Shown here: one piece after another, positions 17,245 to 25,063 of the stretch
Position numbering within the stretch: the first letter of the stretch is position 1
Layout of the letters: every line of letters starts with the position of its first letter
Assembly (NCBI RefSeq): GCF_023630175.1
Contig: NZ_JALLIN010000023.1
Coordinates: 54,134-118,133, forward strand
DNA length: 64,000 nucleotides
Source of the DNA: Streptomyces cellostaticus
GTDB taxonomy: Bacteria; Actinomycetota; Actinomycetes; Streptomycetales; Streptomycetaceae
Direction of reading: 5' to 3'
The notes under the pieces: model-generated
The model's database searches: none
What the model was told of the DNA's origin: nothing
The model's input: only the letters and a program-made list of their open reading frames with translations
Made by a program: the position numbers and the translations under genes

Positions 17245-17561
17245 GGCACGTCACCGCCTTCGCACAGGGGACGGGCCCCCGATGTCCCGGCCGGAGAGCC
17301 ACGGGACCGGGTGCGGGCAAGATCCTCGCTGTCAAGCCTAGGCGCTCTCCCGGCCTCGCTCAGCGGGACCGCCCACCGGCCGCCGGACGGTCCGGGCACC
17401 GCCGGTCACGCCGGCCCCGGCGGGCCGGGGCGGCGGGGCGGCGGGAGGCGGGGCGATGGGCCGGGCCCGCGGGGGCGATGGGCCGAGCCCGCGGGGCGGT
17501 GGGCCGAGCCCGCGGGGCGGTGGGCCGGGGCGGCGGGAGGTGGTGGCCGGGGCGGCGGGAG
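17245..17561. repeat. Intergenic GC-rich stretch with 21-bp direct repeats
   Basis: 317 bp without a gene. From about 17459 to 17540 a roughly 21-bp unit (GGGCCGAGCCCGCGGGGCGGT type) is repeated three to four times, with many CCGGCC-type palindromes that could act as a terminator for the MazG-like gene. Short frames here give only Gly/Pro/Arg low-complexity peptides. Confidence 0.6.
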
Positions 17562-17969
17562 TCAGGCCGCGCCGTCCGCCGTCCAGCCCTGGCGCCGCAG
17601 CACGGCCGACACGTCCGGGGCCCGGTAGTGCTCCCCCTTGAGGACCTTGCCGTCGGCCCGCCGGGCGACCTGGCCATCGGGACCGAGCTTGCTCATGTTG
17701 GCGCGGTGGATCTCGGCGATCACCTCGTCGAGGTCGATGCCGTGGACCAGCGCGGTGCCGTACGCCACGTACACCACGTCGGCCAGCTCGTGCGCGAGCC
17801 GGTCCAGCGGGCCGTCGACCGCGACCTCGGCGACCTCCGCGGCCTCCTCGGCGAGCAGTTCCCCGCGGTGCGCCGCCAGTGCGGCGGCCACCTCGGTGGG
17901 TGTGCTGCGCGCGTCCAGGCCGAAGGCGAGATGGAATGCGCGGACGAGACGGGCGGGCGAAGTGCTCAT
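17562..17969 (-). CDS. MazG-like nucleotide pyrophosphohydrolase
   Basis: A 135-residue all-alpha NTP-PPase. The metal site pattern ELLAEEAAEVAEV followed by HELADVVYVAYGTAL and HGIDLDEV matches MazG/dUTPase-like proteins that hydrolyse (d)NTPs to monophosphates. C-terminal sequence PDGQVARRADGKVLKGEHYRAPDV is typical of the short actinobacterial and phage versions. The start is ATG at 17969. It is a single gene, divergent from the TAXI binding-protein gene about 100 bp away. The exact nucleotide is unknown. Confidence 0.85.
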   Translation of the reverse strand: MSTSPARLVRAFHLAFGLDARSTPTEVAAALAAHRGELLAEEAAEVAEVAVDGPLDRLAHELADVVYVAYGTALVHGIDLDEVIAEIHRANMSKLGPDGQVARRADGKVLKGEHYRAPDVSAVLRRQGWTADGAA

Positions 17970-18072
17970 GCGGCGACCCTAGTGCCGCGTCAGGCGAGGT
18001 TCGCCCCGTCGCCGCCGCTCTTGGTGACCCCGGCCCTGGCCAGCCCGGCGGGCGGCTGGCAGGATCGCCCGC

Positions 18073-19071
18073 ATGTCCAAGGTGTTCCCTCGTGTCAGCA
18101 GGCGCCGGGCGCTGCAGAGCGCGACCGCCGGTGCCGTGGCCCTCGGGCTGCTGCTGTGGTGGCTGCTGCCCCTGGGCGACGAACCGCCGAGCGGGACGAT
18201 CGTCTTCAGCACGGGAACGTCCCGCGGGGTCTACGAGGAGTACGGCGAGCGCCTGCGCAACGAGATGGCGAAGGACATGCCCGGCCTGAAGGTGAAGCTG
18301 CTGAGCAGCGCCGGCTCGCAGCAGAACGTCCAGCGGGTGGCGACCGGACAGGCCGACTTCACGATCGCGGCGGCCGACGCGGTGGGGACGTACGAGCAGC
18401 GGCACCCCGGCCAGGCCGGCCGGCTGCGTGGAGTGGCCCGGCTGTACGACGACTACGTGCAGCTCATCGTGCCGCGCGACTCCGACGTCGACAGCGTCGC
18501 GGACCTGCGGCACAAACGGGTGGCCACCGGCCTGCCCGACTCCGGGGTGCGCCTGATCGCCGACCGGGTGCTCACGGCGGCCGGAATCGATCCGCACACG
18601 GACATCACGCCGATGTCGGACGGCATAGACACCGGGCCCGCCCACCTCGCGCAGGGCAGGCTCGACGCGTTCTTCTGGTCGGGCGGACTGCCCACGAAGG
18701 GGCTGGAGGGACTGGCCAGGAAGGGCGCCTTCAAGTTCGTGCCGATCGACGGCGACCTGGTCGCCAAGCTGCGCGCCGGCTGGGAGTCCGGGCGGTACTA
18801 CCGGGCCACCAACATCCCCGAGTCGGCGTACGCGCGCGTGCAGCACGGCTCGACGGTGGCGACGATCGCGGTGTCCAACGTGCTGATGACCCGCGCGGAC
18901 ATGGACCCCCGGCTGACCGAGTGGGTGACCCGCACGGTGATCAAGAGCCGGGACGACATCGGAGCCCACGTCCATTCCGCGCAGCTCGTCGACCTGCGCA
19001 CCGCGATCTACACCGACCCGCTGCCCCTGCAGGAGGGCGCCCGGCGCTACTACCAGTCGGTCAAGCCGTAG
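18073..19071 (+). CDS. TAXI-family solute-binding protein
   Basis: A 332-residue exported protein. An Arg-rich start (RVSRRRALQS) and a single hydrophobic segment (about 20-35) suggest Tat-like export or an N-terminal membrane anchor. The mature part fits TRAP-associated TAXI proteins: FSTGTSRGVYEEYGE, LLSSAGSQQNVQRVATGQADF, DLRHKRVATGLPDSGVRLIA. Such proteins bind dicarboxylates or glutamate for DctQM permeases, but no permease gene lies nearby. The glutamate kinase GluK is encoded convergently 50 bp away, so a role as an extracellular glutamate-sensing partner is possible but speculative. The start is ATG at 18073. Confidence 0.85.
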   Translation: MSKVFPRVSRRRALQSATAGAVALGLLLWWLLPLGDEPPSGTIVFSTGTSRGVYEEYGERLRNEMAKDMPGLKVKLLSSAGSQQNVQRVATGQADFTIAAADAVGTYEQRHPGQAGRLRGVARLYDDYVQLIVPRDSDVDSVADLRHKRVATGLPDSGVRLIADRVLTAAGIDPHTDITPMSDGIDTGPAHLAQGRLDAFFWSGGLPTKGLEGLARKGAFKFVPIDGDLVAKLRAGWESGRYYRATNIPESAYARVQHGSTVATIAVSNVLMTRADMDPRLTEWVTRTVIKSRDDIGAHVHSAQLVDLRTAIYTDPLPLQEGARRYYQSVKP

Positions 19072-19120
19072 CGGTCGGCCCCGCGCGGTACCCGGTCGCC
19101 GGGCCGGTTCGGGAGGGTGC

Positions 19121-20527
19121 CTAACGCGGCTCGGCGTGCCGCGGCACCCTCACCGTGACCGTCAGCCCCCGCGGCTCGTGGTGCGTGCAGACGAGCGAGC
19201 CGCCGCCCGCGGCCAGCAGGGCGCGGGTGATCGACAGGCCGAGCCCCGAGCCCTTGACGTTCTGGTGGCGGCCGCTGCGCCAGAAACGGTCGCCCACGCG
19301 CGTGAGTTCCTCGTCGGTGAGCCCGGGCCCGGTGTCGCTGACCCGGACGGTCGTGCTGTCGCCGTTGGAGGCCACGGACACCTCGACCGTGCCGTCCTCG
19401 GGCGTGAACTTCACGGCGTTGTCGATCACCGCGTCCAGCGCGCTGGACAGGGTGATCGGGTCGGCCCACCCGGTCGTCGGCGGGCAGTCGCCGACGAGCC
19501 GGACGCCCTGGGCGTCCGCGGCCGGCGCCCAGGCCGCCACCCGCTCCTCGGCCAGCGCGCCGATGTCGGTCAGCCGGAGGTCGGCCTCGGCGTGCTCGGC
19601 CAGCGCCAGGTCGAGCAGGTCGTCCAGGACCTGCGCCAGGCGCTTGCCCTCGGTGCGGACCGAGGCGATCTCCGCGTTGCCCTCCGGGAGCTCCAGGGCG
19701 AGCAGCTCGATGCGCAGCAGCAACGCCGACAGCGGGTTGCGCAACTGGTGCGAGGCGTCGGCGACGAAGGCGCGCTGCTGCTCCAGGACGTCCTGGACGT
19801 TGTCCGCCATCTCGTTGAACGACCTCGCCAGCCGCCTCAGTTCCGGAGGGCCGCCGCCGACCGCGACCCGGGACTTCAGCCGTCCGGTGGCGATGTCGTG
19901 CGTGGTGGCGTCGAGAATGCGCACCGGTCGGAGCACCCAGCCGGTCAGCCGCAGCGCGGCGCCGACGGCGAGCAGCATCGCGGCGACCTCGCCGGCCCCG
20001 ATGACCAGCCAGCCGCGCAGGATGCGCGAGCGCAGCTGACCGGTGGGCGAGTCGGTGACCACGGCCGCCACCACGTCCCCGTCCCGGATCACCGGTGAGG
20101 CGACGACCAGCCGGCCGCGCTGCCAGGGCCACACCTGTCGCGGGTCGTGGCTGCGGCGGCTGAGCAGCGCCTCGTCGAAGGCCCCCCGCACCTCGCCCGT
20201 CCGCGGTAGGAGCCAGTCGCCGGGCGCGTTGGCCATGGCGGCGTCGTTGCTGTAGAAGACGCCCGCGCGAATGCCGTAGACGCCGTAGTAGCTGTCCAGC
20301 TCGCGGCGCAGGGTCTGCCGGCGCTCGTCCGTGGTGGACGGCCGGGACGCGGTGGGCGCGTCGGTGACGAACTGGGCGAGCGCGGCGAAGCGCGCGGTGT
20401 CGTCGATCCGGTCGACGACGACCTTCTGCTGCTCGGCGGCGGCCAGGCTGACGGCGAGCGGGACGCCCAGGGCGAGGAGGACGGCCGCCATCAGGACGAT
20501 GAGCAGCGGCAGCAGCCGGGTGCGCAC
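19121..20527 (-). CDS. gluK: Sensor histidine kinase, GluK type
   Basis: A 468-residue membrane kinase: TM1 at about 5-30, an extracellular sensor of about 140 residues, TM2 at about 170-195, HAMP, HisKA with the phospho-accepting His260 in DASHQLRNP, then HATPase_c (N box DNAVKFTPEDG, G1 DTGPGL, G2 GSGLGLSI). Start is GTG at 20527, 9 bp after the end of the regulator gene, so they form an operon. The position divergent from gluABCD matches the S. coelicolor GluR-GluK system that senses extracellular glutamate and controls its uptake; the name rests on that recalled synteny. Confidence 0.9.
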   Translation of the reverse strand: MRTRLLPLLIVLMAAVLLALGVPLAVSLAAAEQQKVVVDRIDDTARFAALAQFVTDAPTASRPSTTDERRQTLRRELDSYYGVYGIRAGVFYSNDAAMANAPGDWLLPRTGEVRGAFDEALLSRRSHDPRQVWPWQRGRLVVASPVIRDGDVVAAVVTDSPTGQLRSRILRGWLVIGAGEVAAMLLAVGAALRLTGWVLRPVRILDATTHDIATGRLKSRVAVGGGPPELRRLARSFNEMADNVQDVLEQQRAFVADASHQLRNPLSALLLRIELLALELPEGNAEIASVRTEGKRLAQVLDDLLDLALAEHAEADLRLTDIGALAEERVAAWAPAADAQGVRLVGDCPPTTGWADPITLSSALDAVIDNAVKFTPEDGTVEVSVASNGDSTTVRVSDTGPGLTDEELTRVGDRFWRSGRHQNVKGSGLGLSITRALLAAGGGSLVCTHHEPRGLTVTVRVPRHAEPR

Positions 20528-20536
20528 CCGTCCCCG

Positions 20537-21223
20537 CTAGGCGGCCGGGGCGACGAGCCGGTAGCCGACGCCTCGTACGGTCTCGATCAGCGCGGGCATG
20601 CGCAGTTTGGCGCGCAGCGAGGCGACGTGCACCTCCAGGGTGCGACCGGTCCCCTCCCAGCTGGTGCGCCACACCTCGCTGATGATCTGCTCCCGCCGGA
20701 AGACCACGCCGGGCCGCTGCGCGAGCAGCGCGAGCAGGTCGAACTCCTTGCGCGTCAACTGGATCACCGAACCGTCCACGCTGACCTGGCGGGTGGGCAG
20801 CTCGATGTGCACGGACCCGAGCCGCAGCGCGTTCCCGGCGTCCGGCGCGGGGTCCTCGTGCACACTGCGCCGGCTGACGGCGTGGATCCGGGCGAGCAGT
20901 TCTCCGGTGTCGTACGGCTTCACCACGTAGTCGTCGGCGCCCAGGTTCAGCCCGTGGATGCGGGAGCGGACGTCGGAGCGGGCGGTGACCATGATCACCG
21001 GGGTGCTGGTGCGCTTGCGGATCTTGCCGCAGACCTCGTAGCCGTCCTGGTCGGGCAGGCCCAGGTCGAGCAGGACCACCCCGAAGCCGGCGCCCTCGGG
21101 AACGAGCGCCTGCAGGGCCTCCTCGCCGCTGCGCGCATGGGTGACGTCGAAGCCGTGCCGCGCGAGGACCGCGGACAGGGCCGCGGCGACGTGGTTGTCG
21201 TCCTCGACGAGCAGCAGTCTCAT
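20537..21223 (-). CDS. gluR: OmpR-family response regulator, GluR type
   Basis: A 228-residue regulator. The receiver domain has the acidic pair EDD, phospho-acceptor Asp in VVLLDLGLPD and Lys in DDYVVKPYD. A winged-helix DNA-binding domain follows (LTRKEFDLLALLAQRPG, RTLEVHVASLRAKL). The start is ATG at 21223 after GGAGGGGG; the frame to 21337 is spurious. It is transcribed divergently from gluA across 296 bp that contain three inverted repeats (see separate entries), likely including its operators. Expected partner: the kinase encoded just downstream. Confidence 0.92.
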   Translation of the reverse strand: MRLLLVEDDNHVAAALSAVLARHGFDVTHARSGEEALQALVPEGAGFGVVLLDLGLPDQDGYEVCGKIRKRTSTPVIMVTARSDVRSRIHGLNLGADDYVVKPYDTGELLARIHAVSRRSVHEDPAPDAGNALRLGSVHIELPTRQVSVDGSVIQLTRKEFDLLALLAQRPGVVFRREQIISEVWRTSWEGTGRTLEVHVASLRAKLRMPALIETVRGVGYRLVAPAA

Positions 21224-21282
21224 CGCCGCCCCCTCCGGTTCAGTGGTCGCACGGTCGTCGTTCTCGTTCGGCTTGTATCCCA

Positions 21283-21302
21283 CGTGCACGCGTGCGTGCA
21301 CG
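21283..21302. promoter_or_regulatory. 20-bp palindrome upstream of gluR
   Basis: CGTGCACGC-GT-GCGTGCACG is a perfect palindrome about 60 bp upstream of the gluR start. It is a candidate operator for the regulator or for a repressor; no binding data are visible. Confidence 0.5.
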
Positions 21303-21379
21303 ATGGAAGTCACGCCGATGGACAAGGACGGCGTCAAGAGGGTTCCGGTTGCCTGCCGCTTCCGTTATGCGCCCGATAC

Positions 21380-21402
21380 GTAGCACATAGCGCAAGTGCT
21401 AC
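21380..21402. promoter_or_regulatory. Inverted repeat GTAGCAC-N9-GTGCTAC in gluR-gluA intergenic region
   Basis: Perfect 7-bp arms about 120 bp upstream of gluA. The size and AT-richer context fit a dimeric regulator site, most plausibly GluR. Confidence 0.5.
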
Positions 21403-21410
21403 GACACGTG

Positions 21411-21426
21411 TCCGATTGCTATCGGA
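21411..21426. promoter_or_regulatory. Inverted repeat TCCGAT-TGCT-ATCGGA upstream of gluA
   Basis: Perfect 6-bp arms eight bases beyond the GTAGCAC repeat. The two repeats lie about 1.5-2 helical turns apart, as cooperative sites often do. Confidence 0.45.
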
Positions 21427-21519
21427 TCGTGATGCTCAGATTCCCCTCAGATGTGATGACGCAGGTCACGGCGCCTCACTACTGTCCACCGAAACCGAGG
21501 AGGACGGAGCCCGAGAGCG

Positions 21520-22296
21520 ATGACCGAAGTATCGGTGGCCAAGGAAGACGTGGCCGCGACCGACGAACTGGTCGTCCTGAAGAGCGTCAACAAGCACTTC
21601 GGCGCGTTGCATGTGCTCCAGGACATCGACCTGACGATCGCCCGCGGCGAGGTCGTCGTGGTCATCGGGCCCTCCGGGTCCGGCAAGTCGACTTTGTGCC
21701 GCACCATCAACCGGCTGGAGACCGTCGACTCCGGCACGATCACGATCGACGGGAAGCCACTGCCCCACGAGGGCAGGGAGCTGGCCCGGCTGCGCGCCGA
21801 CGTCGGCATGGTCTTCCAGTCCTTCAACCTCTTCGCGCACAAGACCGTGCTCGAGAACGTGATGCTGGGCCAGGTCAAGGTTCGCAAGGCGGACAAGAAG
21901 CAGGCCGAGGAGAACGCCCGCGCCCTGCTCGACCGGGTCGGCGTGGGCACCCAGGCCGACAAGTACCCCGCGCAGCTCTCCGGTGGGCAGCAGCAGCGCG
22001 TCGCCATCGCCCGGGCGCTGGCGATGGGCCCGAAGGTCATGCTCTTCGACGAGCCGACCTCGGCGCTCGACCCCGAGATGATCAACGAGGTCCTCGAGGT
22101 CATGCAGCAGCTCGCGCGCGAGGGCATGACGATGATCGTGGTCACCCACGAGATGGGCTTCGCGCGTTCCGCCGCGAACCGGGTGGTCTTCATGGCGGAC
22201 GGCCGCATCGTCGAGCAGGCCGCTCCCGACCAGTTCTTCAGCGCACCGCGCAGCGACCGGGCCAAGGACTTCCTGTCGAAGATCCTGCACCACTGA
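21520..22296 (+). CDS. gluA: Glutamate ABC transporter ATP-binding protein
   Basis: A 258-residue ATPase of the polar amino acid uptake type. It has Walker A GPSGSGKSTLC, signature LSGGQQQRVAIARAL, Walker B VMLFDEPTSALD and switch His in VVTHEMGFA. It drives glutamate import together with GluBCD. The start is ATG at 21520 with GAGGAGGACGGAG upstream. It is the first gene of gluABCD; gluB follows after 74 bp. Regulation by the divergent GluR-GluK system is likely. Confidence 0.95.
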   Translation: MTEVSVAKEDVAATDELVVLKSVNKHFGALHVLQDIDLTIARGEVVVVIGPSGSGKSTLCRTINRLETVDSGTITIDGKPLPHEGRELARLRADVGMVFQSFNLFAHKTVLENVMLGQVKVRKADKKQAEENARALLDRVGVGTQADKYPAQLSGGQQQRVAIARALAMGPKVMLFDEPTSALDPEMINEVLEVMQQLAREGMTMIVVTHEMGFARSAANRVVFMADGRIVEQAAPDQFFSAPRSDRAKDFLSKILHH

Positions 22297-22370
22297 CCGC
22301 GCGGAGCCCGCGCGCCCTGACGTTCCGGCCTCGCCGGTCTCGTTCTCTCACCACGCAAAGGATGTTCACC

Positions 22371-23198
22371 ATGAAGCTCCGCAAGGTCACCGCCGCCTCG
22401 GCCGCCGTGCTCGCCCTCACCGTGGGTGCCACCGCTTGCGGCGGCAGCTCGGACAGCGGTTCGGGCGACAAGAAGATCAAGGTCGGCATCAAGTTCGACC
22501 AGCCGGGTCTCGGTCTCAAGGAGCCGAGCGGTTCCTTCTCCGGATTCGACGTGGACGTCGCCACCTACGTCGCCAAGGAGCTCGGCTACAAGCCGAGCGA
22601 GATCCAGTGGGTGGAGACCAAGAGCGCCGACCGCGAGAACGCGCTCTCCCGGGGTGACGTGAAGTTCATCGCCGCCACGTACTCGATCACCGACGAGCGC
22701 AAGCAGAAGGTCGACTTCGCCGGCCCGTACCTGCTGGCCCACCAGGACCTGCTGCTCAAGAAGGACTCGACGATCTCCAAGGGCACGGACCTCAACGGGA
22801 AGAAGCTCTGCTCCGTGACGGGCTCCACCTCGGCGCAGAACGTGCATGACACCATCGCCCCGAAGGCCCAGCTGAAGGAGTACAGCGGCTACTCCGAGTG
22901 CATCGCCGCTCTCCAGAGCGGCGCCGTGGACGCGGTGACCACGGACGACTCGATCCTCGCGGGCTTCGCGGCGCAGGACAAGTACCAGGGCCAGTTCAAG
23001 CTCGCCGGCCTGAAGCTCAGCAACGAGAACTACGGCGTCGGTATCAAGAAGGGCGACACCGAGTCCGCCGACAAGATCAACAAGGCGCTGGAGAAGATGG
23101 TCAGCGACGGTTCCTGGCGGAAGGCCGTGGACAAGAACTTCGGTCCGGCCGGCTACAAGAACGAGCCGGCCCCGACGATCGGCCAGATCGTCAAGTAA
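22371..23198 (+). CDS. gluB: Glutamate-binding lipoprotein
   Basis: A 275-residue substrate-binding protein. The signal peptide ends in a lipobox (VGATAC, Cys about 23), so it is anchored outside the membrane. The SBP_bac_3 fold is recognised by FSGFDVDVATYVAKELG, the DRENALSRGDVKF region, and CSVTGSTSAQN. The start is ATG at 22371 with AAGGA 8 bases upstream. After its stop, a strong hairpin (23248-23278) precedes gluC, probably letting the binding protein be made in excess over the permease. Confidence 0.95.
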   Translation: MKLRKVTAASAAVLALTVGATACGGSSDSGSGDKKIKVGIKFDQPGLGLKEPSGSFSGFDVDVATYVAKELGYKPSEIQWVETKSADRENALSRGDVKFIAATYSITDERKQKVDFAGPYLLAHQDLLLKKDSTISKGTDLNGKKLCSVTGSTSAQNVHDTIAPKAQLKEYSGYSECIAALQSGAVDAVTTDDSILAGFAAQDKYQGQFKLAGLKLSNENYGVGIKKGDTESADKINKALEKMVSDGSWRKAVDKNFGPAGYKNEPAPTIGQIVK

Positions 23199-23247
23199 CG
23201 CGGAACTCCGCCGGCGCTCACTCCGGCGGGTGACGCAGGGTTCCCGT

Positions 23248-23278
23248 GGCGCGCCGCCGCTTCGAGCGGTGGCGCGCC
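23248..23278 (+). terminator. Hairpin between gluB and gluC (attenuator or 3'-end stabiliser)
   Basis: GGCGCGCCGCCGCT and AGCGGTGGCGCGCC pair over 14 bp with one mismatch and a TCG loop. There is no T-run after it. In binding-protein operons such hairpins stabilise the upstream message or stop part of transcription. Confidence 0.75.
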
Positions 23279-23320
23279 CCGCCCTCCACGTACGCCACAC
23301 ACCCGGAAGCGCGGGAGATC

Positions 23321-23986
23321 GTGTTCGACTTTCTTCAAGGTTATGACGTCCTAGGGGCGTTCTGGACGACGGTGCAGCTCACCCTCCTGTCGGCCGTCGG
23401 CTCCCTGGTCTGGGGCACCCTGCTGGCAGCGATGCGGGTCAGCCCGGTCCCGCTCATGCGCGGGTTCGGCACGGCCTACGTGAACATCGTTCGCAACATC
23501 CCCCTGACGATCATCATCCTGTTCGCCTCCCTCGGTCTCGCCGACATCTTCGGCGCGACCATGGGCGCCTCCGACTTCAAGGTCCAGGGCTTCCGCCTGG
23601 CGGTCCTCGGATTGGTCGGCTACACCGCCGCCTTCGTGTGCGAGGCGATCCGCTCCGGCATCAACACGGTGCCCCTGGGCCAGGCGGAGGCCGCCCGCGC
23701 GATCGGGCTGAACTTCACGCAGACCCTGCGCCTCATCGTGCTGCCGCAGGCCTTCCGCGCGGTGATCGGCCCGCTGGCCAACGTCCTGATCGCCTTGACG
23801 AAGAACACCACCGTCGCGGCCGCCATCGGCGTCGCCGAGGCCGCGACCCTGATGAAGACGATGATCGAGAACGAGGCCCAGACACTGGCGATCGGCGCGG
23901 TCTTCGCGCTCGGCTTCGTGGTTCTGACCCTCCCCATGGGCCTGCTCCTGGGCTGGGTCGGCAAGCGACTGGCGGTGAAGCGATGA
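23321..23986 (+). CDS. gluC: Glutamate ABC transporter permease GluC
   Basis: A 221-residue membrane permease of the His/Glu/Gln family with about five hydrophobic segments. The EAA-type loop that docks on the ATPase is GQAEAARAIGLNFTQTLRLI. The start is GTG at 23321 with GGGAG upstream; the frame back to 23246 runs through the hairpin and is unlikely to be translated. It overlaps gluD by 4 bp (ATGA), so the two are translationally coupled. Confidence 0.93.
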   Translation: MFDFLQGYDVLGAFWTTVQLTLLSAVGSLVWGTLLAAMRVSPVPLMRGFGTAYVNIVRNIPLTIIILFASLGLADIFGATMGASDFKVQGFRLAVLGLVGYTAAFVCEAIRSGINTVPLGQAEAARAIGLNFTQTLRLIVLPQAFRAVIGPLANVLIALTKNTTVAAAIGVAEAATLMKTMIENEAQTLAIGAVFALGFVVLTLPMGLLLGWVGKRLAVKR

Positions 23987-24885
23987 GTTCCGTCCTCTAC
24001 GACACTCCGGGGCCCCGCGCCAAGCGGCGCAACGTGCTCGTCTCCGTGGTGTTCTTCGTCCTGCTCGCCGCGCTGGCGTGGTGGATCTGGCAGGTTCTGG
24101 ACGACAAGAACCAGTTGCGCTGGGCGCTCTGGCAGCCGTTCACCACCTCCCAGGCATGGACGACCTATCTGCTGCCCGGCCTCACCAACACCCTGAAGGC
24201 GGCGGCACTGGCCATGATCATCGCGCTGCCCCTCGGCGCGGTGTTCGGCATCGCCCGCCTGTCCGACCACCGCTGGGTGCGGAGCGTGGCGGGTGTGGTC
24301 GTCGAGTTCTTCCGGGCCATCCCGGTGCTGCTGCTGATGCTGTTCGCCAACGAGTTCTTCAGCCGCTACACGCAGGTCACCAGCGACGACCGGCCCTTCT
24401 ACGCGGTGGTCACCGGCCTCGTGCTCTACAACGCCTCGGTCCTCGCCGAGGTCGTCCGGGCCGGCATCCTCGCCCTGCCGAAGGGGCAGACCGAGGCGGC
24501 GTACGCCATCGGTCTGCGCAAGGGGCAGACGATGACCAGCATCCTGCTCCCGCAGGCGGTCACCGCCATGCTGCCCGCCATCGTCAGTCAGCTCGTGGTC
24601 ATCGTGAAGGACACCGCGCTGGGCGGCGTGATGCTCGGCTTCGCCGAGCTGCTGAGCGAGCGCGGCACGCTCGCCGCCAACTACGCCAACGTCATCGCCA
24701 GCTTCGTGGTCGTGGCGGCCATCTACATCGTCCTGAACTTCGCCCTGACCTCCTTCGCGAGCTGGCTGGAGGGCCGGCTGCGGCGCAGCAAGCGCGGCAC
24801 GGGAGCGGTGCTCGGTGCCGAGGACATGGAGGAGCTGAACCCGGCGGCGGTGGGCGGCGGCTTCGGAGCCGGAAGCGCCGCCTGA
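23983..24885 (+). CDS. gluD: Glutamate ABC transporter permease GluD
   Basis: A 300-residue second permease subunit with about five or six transmembrane segments and the EAA loop TEAAYAIGLRKGQTMTSIL. The N-terminal 20 residues are basic and cytoplasmic; the C-terminus has a 40-residue Gly/Ala/Glu tail. ATG 23983 overlaps the gluC stop by 4 bp. Last gene of gluABCD, followed 27 bp later by a strong hairpin terminator. Confidence 0.94.
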   Translation: MSSVLYDTPGPRAKRRNVLVSVVFFVLLAALAWWIWQVLDDKNQLRWALWQPFTTSQAWTTYLLPGLTNTLKAAALAMIIALPLGAVFGIARLSDHRWVRSVAGVVVEFFRAIPVLLLMLFANEFFSRYTQVTSDDRPFYAVVTGLVLYNASVLAEVVRAGILALPKGQTEAAYAIGLRKGQTMTSILLPQAVTAMLPAIVSQLVVIVKDTALGGVMLGFAELLSERGTLAANYANVIASFVVVAAIYIVLNFALTSFASWLEGRLRRSKRGTGAVLGAEDMEELNPAAVGGGFGAGSAA

Positions 24886-24912
24886 CCGGCCGTCACGTCA
24901 CCCGTACGGCCC

Positions 24913-24946
24913 CCGGAGGCAGTGGCATGATCGCCACTGCCTCCGG
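24913..24946 (+). terminator. Terminator of gluABCD
   Basis: CCGGAGGCAGTGGC and GCCACTGCCTCCGG form a perfect 14-bp stem with a 6-base loop just after gluD. Confidence 0.85.
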
Positions 24947-25063
24947 TCGCTTGACGCAAACTCTGCCAATGGGTTGCATACATTCTGTGATCGTGCACCC
25001 TGCTCCAACCTTCTGCTCACACACCTCCCTGAGGGCACCGCTGCGGGCAGGGGGCGCCGCGCC

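Noticed and set aside
14620..17628. 1002-residue plus-strand frame
   Set aside because: Covers miaB and the PP2C gene in antisense; composition is typical of a GC-frame shadow.
24951..24984. TTGACG ... TACATT promoter before the FAD monooxygenase
   Set aside because: Spacing of 22 bases is too long for a standard promoter.
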